Shown: positions 52,798-61,870, numbered from the stretch's first letter. The stretch is DNA of 64,000 bases from Frateuria terrea (GCF_900115705.1 NZ_FOXL01000003.1:124001-188000); one strand, 5' to 3'. Program-made: numbers and translations. Notes: a model not told the origin generated them from the sequence alone.

Positions 52798-54600
52798 ATG
52801 AAACGCCGTGACCTGCTCAAAGCCGCCCTCGCCCTGCCCCTGCTGCCGCTGCTGGCGCGTGGTGCACAGGCCCTACCCGCTGCGGTGGCGGGTGCGCTGC
52901 GCTCGCGGGTGCGCCCCGGCCACGCCGGCTGGCCGGCGCCGGCCGAGTGGGAGGCGCTCGAGCGTGCCGTCGGCGGACGGGTGCTCAAACCGGTCTCGCC
53001 ATTCGCCGGCGGGCCGGGCACGGCGGCCTACGCGCAGGCGGTCAAGCAACTGCACAACCCCTTCGCGCTGGGCGACGACCCGGCGCTGACCCAGACCAGC
53101 GGCTGGGCCGAGGCCTGGACCTCGCGGCCCAGCGCGTACGCCGTCGCCGCGGAGTCGAGCGCCGACGTGGCCGCCGCGGTGGCCTTCGCCCACCGGCACC
53201 GCTTGCGCTTGGTGGTCAAGGGCGGTGGACACAGCTACCAGGGCACCTCGAACGCGGCCGACTCGCTGCTGGTGTGGCCGCACCGGATGAACCAGGTGAC
53301 GATGCACGACGCCTTCGTGCCGCAGGGCGGCGAGGGCAAGGCGACGCCGCTGCCCGCGGTCAGCGTGCAGGCCGGAGCCATGTGGATCGACGTCTACCAT
53401 GCGGTGACCACGCTCGGTGGCCGCTATGTGCAGGGCGGCGGCTGCACCACCGTCGGCGTGGCCGGACTGGTGCAGAGCGGGGGCTTCGGCAGCTTCTCCA
53501 AGGGCTTCGGCACGGCGGCGTCCAACCTGCTCGAGGCGGAGGTGGTGACCGCCGATGGCGCGCTGCTCATCGTCAACGAGCACGCCCACCCGGAACTGTT
53601 CTGGGGCCTCAAGGGTGGTGGCGGCGGCAGCCTGGGCGTGGTCACCCGGCTGACCCTGCGCACGTTCGACCTGCCGCCAGTCTTCGGCGCGGTGTTCGGC
53701 ACCATCAAGGCCGCGTCCGACCAGGCGTACCGTGCACTGGTGGCGCGGGCGGTGGCGTTCTACCGGGACGCGCTGTTCAACCCGCACTGGGGCGAACAGA
53801 TGGCGTTCGCCCCGGACAACACGCTGTCGATCTCGATGGTGTTCCAGGGCCTGTCCCAGGCGCAGGCGGAACAGGCCTGGAAGCCGTTCTTCGACTGGGT
53901 GCGCGCGCGCAGGGAATACGGTTTCGCCGAGCCGCCGCGCACGCTGGCGCTGCCGGCACGGCATTTCTGGGACGCCGGGTTCTTCCGCCAGCACGCGCCG
54001 CAGCTGATGGCGGACGACGACCGGCCCGGCACGCCGGCCTACCACATGGTGTGGAAGGGCGATCGCGGCCAGGTCGGGTGGTTCATCCACGCCTACCAGT
54101 CGGCCTGGCTGTCGGAGAAGCTGCTGGGCCGCGGCCGGCAGGCGGCGCTGGCCGATGCCCTGTTCACCGCTTCGCGCCGGCACGACTTCGCGCTGCATTT
54201 CAACAAGGGCATGGCCGGCGGCGAATCCTCGGCGGTCGCACGCACGCGCAACACGGCCATGAACCCGCAGGTGGCCGAGGCCTTCGCACTGGCGATCTGC
54301 GCCGAGGGCAGCGGCCCGGCCTTTCCCGGCATGGCCGCGCCGGACCTGGCCGAGGCACGGCGCCATGCGGCGGCCGTGGGCGGAGCGATGGATGCGTTGC
54401 GTGCGGTGGCGCCGGACGCCGGCTCCTACGTGTCCGAGAGCGATTACTTCCTGCGCGACTGGCAGCAGCGCTTCTGGGGCCCGAACTATGCGCGGCTGCT
54501 GCGGGCCAAGCGCCGCTACGATCCCGAAGGGTTGTTCTTCGTGCACCACGGAGTGGGCAGCGAAGGCTGGAAGGAGAACGGGTTCACGCGCACCGGCTAA
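52798..54600 (+). CDS. Tat-exported FAD-linked oxidase (berberine-bridge-enzyme type)
   Basis: 600 residues. A twin-arginine signal (MKRRDLLKAALALPLLPLLA) is followed by a PCMH-type FAD domain. His145 (GGGHSYQG) and Cys216 (GGGCTTVG) correspond to the two residues that attach FAD covalently in bicovalent flavoproteins. VAGLVQSGGFGSFSKGFGTA and the C-terminal BBE motif WGPNYARLLRAKRRYDPEGL complete the family. Relatives oxidise sugars or alcohols with O2, making H2O2. The substrate is unknown. GGAGG precedes the ATG. Confidence 0.9.
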   Translation: MKRRDLLKAALALPLLPLLARGAQALPAAVAGALRSRVRPGHAGWPAPAEWEALERAVGGRVLKPVSPFAGGPGTAAYAQAVKQLHNPFALGDDPALTQTSGWAEAWTSRPSAYAVAAESSADVAAAVAFAHRHRLRLVVKGGGHSYQGTSNAADSLLVWPHRMNQVTMHDAFVPQGGEGKATPLPAVSVQAGAMWIDVYHAVTTLGGRYVQGGGCTTVGVAGLVQSGGFGSFSKGFGTAASNLLEAEVVTADGALLIVNEHAHPELFWGLKGGGGGSLGVVTRLTLRTFDLPPVFGAVFGTIKAASDQAYRALVARAVAFYRDALFNPHWGEQMAFAPDNTLSISMVFQGLSQAQAEQAWKPFFDWVRARREYGFAEPPRTLALPARHFWDAGFFRQHAPQLMADDDRPGTPAYHMVWKGDRGQVGWFIHAYQSAWLSEKLLGRGRQAALADALFTASRRHDFALHFNKGMAGGESSAVARTRNTAMNPQVAEAFALAICAEGSGPAFPGMAAPDLAEARRHAAAVGGAMDALRAVAPDAGSYVSESDYFLRDWQQRFWGPNYARLLRAKRRYDPEGLFFVHHGVGSEGWKENGFTRTG

Positions 54601-54678
54601 CGCGCGGTCGCATGGCCGCCCCCGATGGTGACCGCAACCGGGCTGTTGCGTCCAAGGGCGCTCGTGCAGGGCCCCGCC

Positions 54679-54981
54679 CTAGGCGCGCAGTTGCGTGTCC
54701 GAATCCAGGTGCTCGACGCGCTCGATCTGGTCGAACCAGACGTAGCGCGCCCACTCGGACGTGCCCAGCTGTTCCAGATGCACCACGCCGTTGGTGCCCT
54801 CGTTGCCGTCGCCGTCATAGAACTCCTGCACGGTCGGGCGCGCGGCGACGACGCCCTCGCAGATGCTGCCGTCGGACAGGTGCAGGCGCACGCGCGCGCC
54901 GTTCTGCAGATGCTCGACCAGCTGGTTGAAGCGGGCGATGGTGGGCTGGTCGGTATAGACGTGTTCGGCCTGGCGGCCCAT
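54679..54981 (-). CDS. DUF3247-type Sm-like protein
   Basis: 100 residues. Text such as HVYTDQPTIARFNQLVEHL, ARVRLHLSDGSICEGVVAAR and YVWFDQIERVEHL fits the small Sm-fold family DUF3247 described from Xanthomonas. It should be cytoplasmic; a link to RNA binding is only suggested by the fold. The ATG at 54981 gives the standard length. Confidence 0.7.
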   Translation of the reverse strand: MGRQAEHVYTDQPTIARFNQLVEHLQNGARVRLHLSDGSICEGVVAARPTVQEFYDGDGNEGTNGVVHLEQLGTSEWARYVWFDQIERVEHLDSDTQLRA

Positions 54982-55086
54982 GGCCGGTCTCCTGCGGCGG
55001 CGATACGCCGAACCTAGGACGGCGATGGGCAAGTGGTCGTGAAGCCGGGACGGGCGATAATCCCGCCCTTCGCCCCGGGAATCCCC

Positions 55087-56343
55087 ATGCCCACCGACTC
55101 GCTGCCCAAGCACCGCGCGTTCGTGCAGTTCTGGTTCGCCCGCATCGCCTCGGGCTTCGGCTTCCAGATGCTGTCGGTGGCGGTCGCCTGGCAGATCTAC
55201 GCGATCACTGGCCGGGCGCTGGACCTTGGCCTGATCGGCCTGGTGCAGTTCTTTCCCTCGGTGCTGCTGGCGCTGCCTGCCGGGCACGTGGCCGACCAGT
55301 TCGAGCGCCGGCGCGTGGTGTTGCTCGGCCAGGTCGTCGAATGGTGCGCGATCGCGCTGCTGGCGCTGCTCAGCTTCACCCACCGCATCCACGAGCTGGG
55401 CATCCTGGCGCTGGTGTTCGTGATCGGTACGGCCAAGGCATTCGAGTCGCCTTCGATGTCTTCGCTGCTGCCGGCGCTGGTGCCGCCGGCGATCCTGCCG
55501 CGTGCGGTGGCGGTCAGCGGCTCGGCCTTCCAGATGGCCATGGTGCTCGGGCCGGCGGTGGGCGGCCTGCTCTACGTGGCCGGCCCCGGCGTGGTGTACG
55601 CCACGGCCGCGGGGTTGTATCTGGTCGCCGCCACGCTGATGGCGCTGCTGCGCTATGAGCAGGCGCCACCGAAGCGCGAGCCGGCCTCGCTCAAATCGCT
55701 GTTCGCCGGCGTGCATTTCATCCGCGAGCGCAAGGACGTGCTGGGCGTGATCTCGCTGGACCTGTTCGCCGTGTTGTTCGGCGGCGCCACCGCGCTGCTG
55801 CCCATTTTCGCCAGGGACATCCTGCACACCGGCCCGTGGGGGCTGGGCCTGCTGCGCGCGGCGCCGGCGGTGGGCGCGCTGCTGATGTCGTTCTGGCTGG
55901 CGCGGCACGACCTGACCCGCCGTGTGGGCATGATCATGTTCGGCTCGGTGGCCGGGTTCGGCGTGGCCACGCTGGTGTTCGCGCTGTCCTCGTGGATGTG
56001 GCTGTCGCTGGTGGCGCTGTTCGCCGGCGGCGCGTTCGACATGGTCAGCATGGTGATCCGCGGATCGATGGTGCAGCTGGACACGCCCGACGCCATGCGC
56101 GGGCGGGTCAATGCAGTCAACTCGATCTTCGTCAACACCTCCAACCAGCTGGGCGAGTTCGAGTCGGGCCTGGTCGCCGCCTGGCTGGGCGCGGTGGGTG
56201 CCGCGGTCGTGGGCGGCGTCGGCACGCTGGTGGTGGTGGGCCTGTGGATGGGGATGTTCCCGGGCCTGCGTCGGCGCCAGAAGCTGCACCTGGAAGCGGC
56301 GGCGATCGAGGCGGCCGAGGAAACAACCGCCGAGACACTCTGA
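55087..56343 (+). CDS. MFS exporter, EntS-like (MFS_3)
   Basis: 418 residues, 12 membrane helices. FWFARIASGFGFQMLSVAVA, QFFPSVLLALPAGHVADQFE, AKAFESPSMSSLLPALVP and GRVNAVNSIFVNTSNQLGEF match the enterobactin-exporter group, which mostly exports siderophores and drugs. It heads a three-gene plus-strand unit with a deiminase-fold protein and an esterase. I see no siderophore synthesis gene here. Confidence 0.9.
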   Translation: MPTDSLPKHRAFVQFWFARIASGFGFQMLSVAVAWQIYAITGRALDLGLIGLVQFFPSVLLALPAGHVADQFERRRVVLLGQVVEWCAIALLALLSFTHRIHELGILALVFVIGTAKAFESPSMSSLLPALVPPAILPRAVAVSGSAFQMAMVLGPAVGGLLYVAGPGVVYATAAGLYLVAATLMALLRYEQAPPKREPASLKSLFAGVHFIRERKDVLGVISLDLFAVLFGGATALLPIFARDILHTGPWGLGLLRAAPAVGALLMSFWLARHDLTRRVGMIMFGSVAGFGVATLVFALSSWMWLSLVALFAGGAFDMVSMVIRGSMVQLDTPDAMRGRVNAVNSIFVNTSNQLGEFESGLVAAWLGAVGAAVVGGVGTLVVVGLWMGMFPGLRRRQKLHLEAAAIEAAEETTAETL

Positions 56344-56378
56344 CGCCCTACGATGGCACGTCTGCCAGGAACCCCAGC

Positions 56379-57296
56379 GTGATCGTCACCTCGCCCGACG
56401 CCTTCCTCGACGCCTTCGCGGCGTTGCCGCCACTGCCGGGCGCCCGCGCCACGGCGCGTGCGGCCTTCCTGCTGGCGCCGGCCGAGTTCGCACTGGCGGC
56501 CGAGTCGGCCAGCGACAACCGCTACATGGACATGCGGCGCACGGTCGACCCGCTACGAGCACTGGCCCAGCACGCGGCGCTGGCGCAGGCGCTGCGCGCG
56601 GACTGTCCGGTGGTCACCTTCCCGGGCGAGCCCACCACGCCGGACGCGGTATTCCCCAACAACGTCTTTGCCACTGCGCCCGGACGGCTGATCGTCGGCC
56701 GCATGCGCCACGCTGTGCGCCAACGCGAGGCCCGGCGCCGTGACGTGCGGGAGTTCTTCGCGCGGGTGTTGGGCTACGAGGAGGTCGACCTGTCCTCGCG
56801 CAGCGACTGCGTGGCCGAGCTGACTGGCGCGCTGGTGATCGACCGCGCCCGCGGCATCGGCTACTGCGGCCTGTCCGAACGCTGCGACGAGGCCGGTGCG
56901 CGCGCCATGCATGATGCGTTCGGCCTGCGCCTGAGCTTCTGCTTCACACTGGCGGCGGGCGAGTACCACACCAACGTGGTGCTGGCACTGCTCGCCGGCC
57001 GCGCGGCGATCGTGGCACCGGACGGCTTCGCCGATCCGGCCGTGCCGCGCGCGATCGCCCGTGCCTACGGCGAGCGCGCCTTGTGGCTCGCGCCCGCGCA
57101 GAAAGAAGCCTTCGCCGGCAACGCGATGACGCTGGCGGACGACCGGGTGTGGATGAGCGCCGCGGCCGCGGCCGCATTGACCGATACGCAACGCCAGGCG
57201 CTGGCCGGCTGGAGTTTCCGCCTGGGCACGGTCGAGCTGGACGAAATCGAGAAAGCGGGTGGCAGCCTGCGCTGCTGCGTGGCGGAAATCTTCTAG
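56379..57296 (+). CDS. Amidinotransferase / dimethylargininase-fold protein (ctlX-like)
   Basis: 305 residues. The pentein fold is marked by TTPDAVFPNNVFATAPGR, SDCVAELTGALVIDR, His197 in GEYHTNVVLALLAGR and the catalytic Cys299 in AGGSLRCCVAEIF. Such enzymes act on guanidino or ureido groups of arginine-like compounds (deiminase, dimethylargininase, or the ctlX citrulline hydrolases). The exact substrate is open. A GTG start with AGGA upstream is the only good start. Located 35 bases behind the MFS gene and nine before the esterase gene. Confidence 0.82.
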   Translation: MIVTSPDAFLDAFAALPPLPGARATARAAFLLAPAEFALAAESASDNRYMDMRRTVDPLRALAQHAALAQALRADCPVVTFPGEPTTPDAVFPNNVFATAPGRLIVGRMRHAVRQREARRRDVREFFARVLGYEEVDLSSRSDCVAELTGALVIDRARGIGYCGLSERCDEAGARAMHDAFGLRLSFCFTLAAGEYHTNVVLALLAGRAAIVAPDGFADPAVPRAIARAYGERALWLAPAQKEAFAGNAMTLADDRVWMSAAAAAALTDTQRQALAGWSFRLGTVELDEIEKAGGSLRCCVAEIF

Positions 57297-57305
57297 GACA
57301 CAACC

Positions 57306-58922
57306 ATGACCCTGACTCTCTTGCGCCTTGCCGGCGCCAGCCTGATCGCCCTGGCCATCCTGCCCACCGCGCATGCATCGGAGGGGCCGCGTATCCAGGT
57401 CGGTTTCAGCGCGAAGGCGCATGCGCAGCCGATCACCGGGCGCGTCTACGTCGCGGTCAGCCGCAGCAACGACAAGCCGCCGATCGAGCAGACCGACATC
57501 ACCGGCGTGCCGCTGTTCGGCCACGACGTCAGCGCGCTCGCACCCGGCCAGGTGGCGACCATCGGCGCGGACGACTTCGGCGCCCCGCTTGCCAGCCTGC
57601 GTCTGCTGCCGGCCGGCGATTACTGGATGCAGCCCTTCGTCAACGTCTACACCCGGTTCAAGCGGGCCGACGGCCACACCGTATGGCTGCACATGGACCG
57701 GTGGGAGGGCCAGGACTTCAAGCATTCGCCCGGCAACCTCTATGGCAAGCCGGTGAAGGTGCACTACGACCCGGCCTCGTCCACGCCCGTGAGGCTGGTC
57801 GCCGACCAGGTGATCCCGCCGATCCCGTTCCCGAAGGACACGCCGTATGTCAGGCGCTTCCGCATCAAGAGCACGCTGCTGAGCGCCTGGTGGGGCCATC
57901 CGATCTACCTGGGCGCCACCGTGCTGCTGCCGAAGGACTACGACCGGCACCCGGGCGTGCGCTACCCGGTCATCTACGAGCAGGGCCACTTCTCCACCCG
58001 CGCGCCGGGCGGCTTCGATCATCCAAAGTCGGACTTTCGCGACTACTGGCTGGCTGACGGCACGCCGCGCTACATCATGGTCAGCCTGCAGCATCCCTCG
58101 CCGTATTACGACGATTCCTACGCGGTGAACTCGGCCAACGAAGGACCGTACGACGACGCCATCCACCAGGAACTGCTGCCGGAGGTGGAGAAGCGCTTTC
58201 GCACTATCGGCGATCCGTGGGCGCGCATCCTCGAAGGTGGTTCGACCGGCGGCTGGATCGCCATGGCGCAGATGATTTTCCATCCGGACTTCTACGGCGC
58301 GACCTTCGCCTCCTGCCCGGACGCGCTGGATTTCCGCCATCACCAGGTGGTCAACATCTACGACGACGCCAATGCCTACTGGCTGGACAAGGGCTGGGTG
58401 AAGGTCGAACGCGTGGATACGCGCCAGCCCGACGGCAACGTCGAGGCGATGATGAAGGACGAGAACTGGTACGAACTGGCCGTGGGTGACCGCGATCGCT
58501 CCGGCGGCCAGTGGGACATCTGGGAAGCGGCGTTCGGCCCGGTCGGCGCCGATGGCTATCCGCAGCGGCTGTGGGACAAGCGCACCGGCGCGATCGACCA
58601 CCATGTCGCGCAGTACTGGAGGGGACACTTCGACCTGCGCTACCTGCTGCAGTCGCAATGGGCCACGCTGGGGCCGAAGCTGACCGAGAAGATCCACATC
58701 TACGTGGGCGACGCCGACACCTTCAACCTCAACATGGGCGTACGTGCGATGGACGCATTCCTGAAGGGCGCGCGCCATCCGTCCTTCCGCGGCAGCGTCA
58801 CCTACCAGCCGATGGCGCCGCATTGCTGGGGCCCGCGCGGCAAGGAGCTGATCGACACCGTCACCCGCTACATCGATGGCCACGCGCCGGCCGGTGCGGA
58901 CCGGACGGGCTGGCGGTACTGA
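57306..58922 (+). CDS. Exported alpha/beta-hydrolase, putative esterase
   Basis: 538 residues. Signal peptide (LIALAILPTAHAS), an N-terminal beta domain to about residue 170 (GRVYVAVSRSNDKPPIEQTD), then an esterase D-like hydrolase with nucleophile Ser in LEGGSTGGWIAMAQMIF. The acid is likely Asp in IYVGDADTFN and the His in PMAPHCWGPRG. Proteins of this size and layout are found in Xanthomonadales without known substrate. It is the third gene of the MFS / deiminase-fold unit. Confidence 0.82.
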   Translation: MTLTLLRLAGASLIALAILPTAHASEGPRIQVGFSAKAHAQPITGRVYVAVSRSNDKPPIEQTDITGVPLFGHDVSALAPGQVATIGADDFGAPLASLRLLPAGDYWMQPFVNVYTRFKRADGHTVWLHMDRWEGQDFKHSPGNLYGKPVKVHYDPASSTPVRLVADQVIPPIPFPKDTPYVRRFRIKSTLLSAWWGHPIYLGATVLLPKDYDRHPGVRYPVIYEQGHFSTRAPGGFDHPKSDFRDYWLADGTPRYIMVSLQHPSPYYDDSYAVNSANEGPYDDAIHQELLPEVEKRFRTIGDPWARILEGGSTGGWIAMAQMIFHPDFYGATFASCPDALDFRHHQVVNIYDDANAYWLDKGWVKVERVDTRQPDGNVEAMMKDENWYELAVGDRDRSGGQWDIWEAAFGPVGADGYPQRLWDKRTGAIDHHVAQYWRGHFDLRYLLQSQWATLGPKLTEKIHIYVGDADTFNLNMGVRAMDAFLKGARHPSFRGSVTYQPMAPHCWGPRGKELIDTVTRYIDGHAPAGADRTGWRY

Positions 58923-59004
58923 AGCGCCGCCTGGGGGTACCGGACGATGGATGGCCGTACGCGGAGGCCTGATGCGGCCTGCGGGCGTGGCCCCGGTGCT
59001 TCGG

Positions 59005-59040
59005 CGCATGCCTCGCCACGCGCCCGAGGCGAGGCATGCG
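59005..59040. repeat. Perfect 13-bp inverted repeat
   Basis: CGCATGCCTCGCC (59005-59017) and GGCGAGGCATGCG (59028-59040) are exact inverted copies around a ten-base loop. No T tract follows, so it is not a classical terminator. It lies in the 227 bases between the esterase gene and a DUF883-like gene and may be a transcript-stabilising hairpin or a protein-binding site. Confidence 0.6.
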
Positions 59041-59149
59041 GACTCCGCCAGGCAACTGCGCGTGAGGCAAGCCTGAATCGAGTTGCGGTTTTCGACGCCT
59101 CGATCACGCCGCGGCCGTCAGGCTGGGGCCTCGACGCACAGGAGGTCCC

Positions 59150-59482
59150 ATGAACCGAACCCGCGATATCGAGCAGCGCTTCGACGGCGCCAGCGAACGC
59201 GTGCGCGACCGCGTGCGCCAATACGCCAACGACACGGCCGACACGGCCAACAGCCTGATGGAGAGTGGCCGCCGCATGACCATGCGCCTGGGTCGCCGTG
59301 GCAGCGGCTATGGCAAGCAGCTCTCGCACATGGCCGAAGACCTCGCCGACGAGGCGAGCTACCAGTATCGCCGCGCGCGCCGCCACGCCAGCCGCCATCC
59401 GGTGGCCACGGTCGCCGTGGTGGCCGGCACGATCGGCGCGTTCATGCTGCTGCGCCGGCTGCTGCGCAGCGACGAAGACTGA
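59150..59482 (+). CDS. DUF883/ElaB-like small membrane-anchored protein
   Basis: 110 residues. A charged helical N-terminal part (RVRDRVRQYANDTADTANSL, AEDLADEASYQYRRARRHA) is followed by one membrane helix (VATVAVVAGTIGAFMLL) and a basic end, RRLLRSDED. This is the layout of ElaB/YqjD proteins, which anchor ribosomes to the membrane in stationary phase in E. coli. GGAGG precedes the ATG. Confidence 0.75.
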   Translation: MNRTRDIEQRFDGASERVRDRVRQYANDTADTANSLMESGRRMTMRLGRRGSGYGKQLSHMAEDLADEASYQYRRARRHASRHPVATVAVVAGTIGAFMLLRRLLRSDED

Positions 59483-59557
59483 GGGCATGATGCAGGCCGG
59501 CCCCCATCCCGCGGGATGGGGGCCGGGGTGATAGGGCTTTCTTGCGAAAGCCCTCGC

Positions 59558-59782
59558 TCACACCCGCATGCGTGGCTCCGGCACGGTCGGCGTGTGCGGA
59601 TCGATCGGCGGCAGCTCCGGCTGCTGGGGACGGCCGGGATCGACCGGATCGCGTGGCGGCGGCGGCGGGGGATCCTGCTGCGGGTGTTCCGGCTCGCCGG
59701 GCGGGCTGCTGATGAACGCATCCGTGCCTTCGCGGAGCGTTTCGGAGAGGGGCGCGCTGGCGCGCTGCATCGACGTGGACAT
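59558..59782 (-). CDS. Small proline-rich protein
   Basis: 74 residues: MSTSMQRASAPLSETL, then REGTDAFISSPPGEPEHPQQ and a proline-rich tail (DPPPPPPRDPVDPGRPQ, PELPPIDPHTPTVPEPRMRV). No signal peptide. Proline-rich proteins with the DAFISSPPGEPEHP motif recur in Xanthomonadaceae by recollection. The motif start and codon use favour a real gene, but the evidence is modest. Confidence 0.5.
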   Translation of the reverse strand: MSTSMQRASAPLSETLREGTDAFISSPPGEPEHPQQDPPPPPPRDPVDPGRPQQPELPPIDPHTPTVPEPRMRV

Positions 59783-59879
59783 GGAAACCTGCGTTTGGCT
59801 GCGTGTGGCTGCAAGTATCAAAAGCCTGCCGTGCGCGGCACGCGAAAGCCCCGTTCACTTTGCGCCAGCCGCGCCGCGT

Positions 59880-60060
59880 CGAAGCCCTCTCTCCGGGGAG
59901 AGGCTCGGGTGCGGGACCGGGGCGCGCGGGGAAGTGGCGCGTACCTGCCCGCAGAAAAGGCAGCGCACGCCCGGAAGTCTGACGCCAGCGCCCCCTTTAG
60001 CCCTTTCCCCCGAGGGGAGGACATGCAAGAGAGCGGGTAAGCTGTGACGTCCCTCTCCTG
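59880..60060. repeat. Intergenic region with pyrimidine-rich palindromes
   Basis: CCTCTCTCCGGGGAGAGG (about 59886-59903) is a near-perfect palindrome. Further on, CCCTTTCCCCCGAGGGGAGG and CCCTCTCCTGCC occur. This kind of CTCTCC/GGAGAG palindrome is scattered between genes in Xanthomonadales; a related one lies at 61882-61908. The segment holds no convincing gene of its own. Confidence 0.45.
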
Positions 60061-60070
60061 CCCGCGCCGC

Positions 60071-61672
60071 ATGCCTTCCAGAAGCGTCACCTTCCATCAC
60101 CCGATCGCCTTCTGGTCCGGCTGTGCCTGCGTGATCGCCGGCGTACTGGCGCACCTGCCGATGCTGGCAATGGCCGCGCCGATGCACTACCGCCTGGCCG
60201 GCATGCCGATGGACCGCCTGATGCTCGCGGGCATGGCGCAGGTGCCGCTGGGCGTGCTGCTGGCCGGCTACGGCCTGATGCCGCGACTGGCGCAGATGCG
60301 CCGCACACTGCATGCCGATGCCAGTCCGCTGCCGTTCCACGTGGCCGACCACGTGCCGCTCAACCGCGAGCACTGGAAGCTGGTCGGCGTGTTGACCATG
60401 GCGCTGGCGGTAGACGTGATGAAGCCGGCGACGATCGGCTTCGTGATGCCGGGCATGTCGGCCGAATACGGCATCAGTGCGGCCACCGGCGGCCTGCTGG
60501 CGCTCTCGGCGCTGATCGGCACCACGGTCGGCTCGGTGGTGTGGGGACGCCTGGGTGATCTGTTCGGCCGGCGCGCCACCATCCTGCTCTCGGCGTTGAT
60601 GTTCATGGGCACGTCCATCTGTGGGGCCATGCCGGCGTTCGGCTGGAACCTGGTGATGTGCTTCATGATGGGCGCGGCCGCCGGCGGCATGCTGCCGATC
60701 ACCTTTACGCTGATGGCCGAGACCATACCCACTGCCCACCGCGGCTGGCTGCTGGTGGCCCTCGGCGGCGTGGGCACCTCGGCCGGCTACCTGCTGGCCT
60801 CGGGCGCGGCGACGCTGTTCGAGCCGGCCTACAGCTGGCGCGCGCTGTGGCTGCTCAACCTGCCCACCGGGGCGTTGATCGTGCTGCTCAATCGCTACAT
60901 TCCCGAGTCGCCGCGCTTCCTGGCGCTGGCCGGGCTGGAGGAACAGGCGCGTGCGGTGCTGCGGAGGTTTTCCGACAACCAGTTGCCGGTGCGCGAGATG
61001 GCGCCGCTGCCGGCCGCGGAGCATGCGCACGGTGTGGAACGGATCGGCATGCGCCAGCTGCTGCGCGGGCGCCATGCGGCGATCACCTGGGGCCTGATGG
61101 TCTGCGCGGTGGCCTGGGGCCTGGCCAACTTCGGCTTTCTGCTGTGGCTGCCGGCCAACCTGGTCACGCTCGGCATCGACGCCAAGGCCAGCGCCGCGCT
61201 GCTGGCGCGCTCGGCGGTACTCGCGCTGCCTGGCATCGCCGTGGTCGTGGCCTGCTACCAGCGATGGAGCAGCATTCGCACGCTGGTGCTGTTCATCGCG
61301 CTGACCGCGGCGTCGCTGCTGCTGTTCTTCGCGATCGGCTGGATGGCGTTGCGTTCCGAAGCGCTGACCACGACCTCCACGGTGGCGCTGTTGCTCAGCA
61401 TCAGCGGCGTGATCGCGACGCTGATTCCGTACGCGGCGGAGATCTATCCGGTGCACCTGCGCAGCACCGGTTCCGGGCTGATCGCCGGCGCTTCCAAGCT
61501 GGGCGGCATCCTGGGCGCATTGCTGGGCGTGCTCGGACTGTTCGAGCATTTCATGCTGTCGGCGCTGCTGATCGCCTTGCCTATGGGGCTGGCGGCCTGG
61601 CTGCTGGCGCGGCGCGGGATCGAGACGCGCGGGCATGGGCTGGAGGCCATCCAGCAGGTGTTGTCCGAGTAG
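60071..61672 (+). CDS. MFS transporter of the sugar/acid porter group with extra N-terminal helices
   Basis: 533 residues. Two hydrophobic segments come first (VIAGVLAHLPMLAMAA and LMLAGMAQVPLGVLLAGYGL), then a loop and a normal 12-helix MFS core. The core begins VGVLTMALAVDVMKPATIGF and shows GRLGDLFGRRATILLSALM, MAETIPTAHRGWLLVALGGV, PESPRFLALAGLEEQARAVL and PYAAEIYPVHLRSTGSGL, close to the SV2/aromatic acid and sugar porter families. The ATG at 60071 is preferred; a GTG at 60044 would add nine residues. Substrate unknown. Confidence 0.85.
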   Translation: MPSRSVTFHHPIAFWSGCACVIAGVLAHLPMLAMAAPMHYRLAGMPMDRLMLAGMAQVPLGVLLAGYGLMPRLAQMRRTLHADASPLPFHVADHVPLNREHWKLVGVLTMALAVDVMKPATIGFVMPGMSAEYGISAATGGLLALSALIGTTVGSVVWGRLGDLFGRRATILLSALMFMGTSICGAMPAFGWNLVMCFMMGAAAGGMLPITFTLMAETIPTAHRGWLLVALGGVGTSAGYLLASGAATLFEPAYSWRALWLLNLPTGALIVLLNRYIPESPRFLALAGLEEQARAVLRRFSDNQLPVREMAPLPAAEHAHGVERIGMRQLLRGRHAAITWGLMVCAVAWGLANFGFLLWLPANLVTLGIDAKASAALLARSAVLALPGIAVVVACYQRWSSIRTLVLFIALTAASLLLFFAIGWMALRSEALTTTSTVALLLSISGVIATLIPYAAEIYPVHLRSTGSGLIAGASKLGGILGALLGVLGLFEHFMLSALLIALPMGLAAWLLARRGIETRGHGLEAIQQVLSE

Positions 61673-61846
61673 CCTGGGGCTGTACCGCGACCCTTCCAGT
61701 TCGCTTCGCTACGCTCACCATTTCTTCTTCTCGCGTTCGGCTGAACCTAGGCGCGAAGCGCGCTTTCGTCGCGATTTTCGCGAAGCTGGCCGGCGCGGTC
61801 GCTCGCCTTCCTGCAACCTGCCGCGGAAGCGCCCAGCAAGAACGAC

Positions 61847-61870
61847 AAAAAAGCAACCCGCCCCCGCGGG
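61847..61870 (-). terminator. Probable terminator of aceE
   Basis: On the minus strand CCCGC (61870-61866) and GCGGG (61861-61857) form a five-pair stem around GGGG, followed by TTGC and a run of six T's (A's at 61847-61852). A longer hairpin, ten perfect pairs (61882-61891 with 61899-61908), lies between it and the aceE stop. Together they should end the transcript. Confidence 0.55.
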
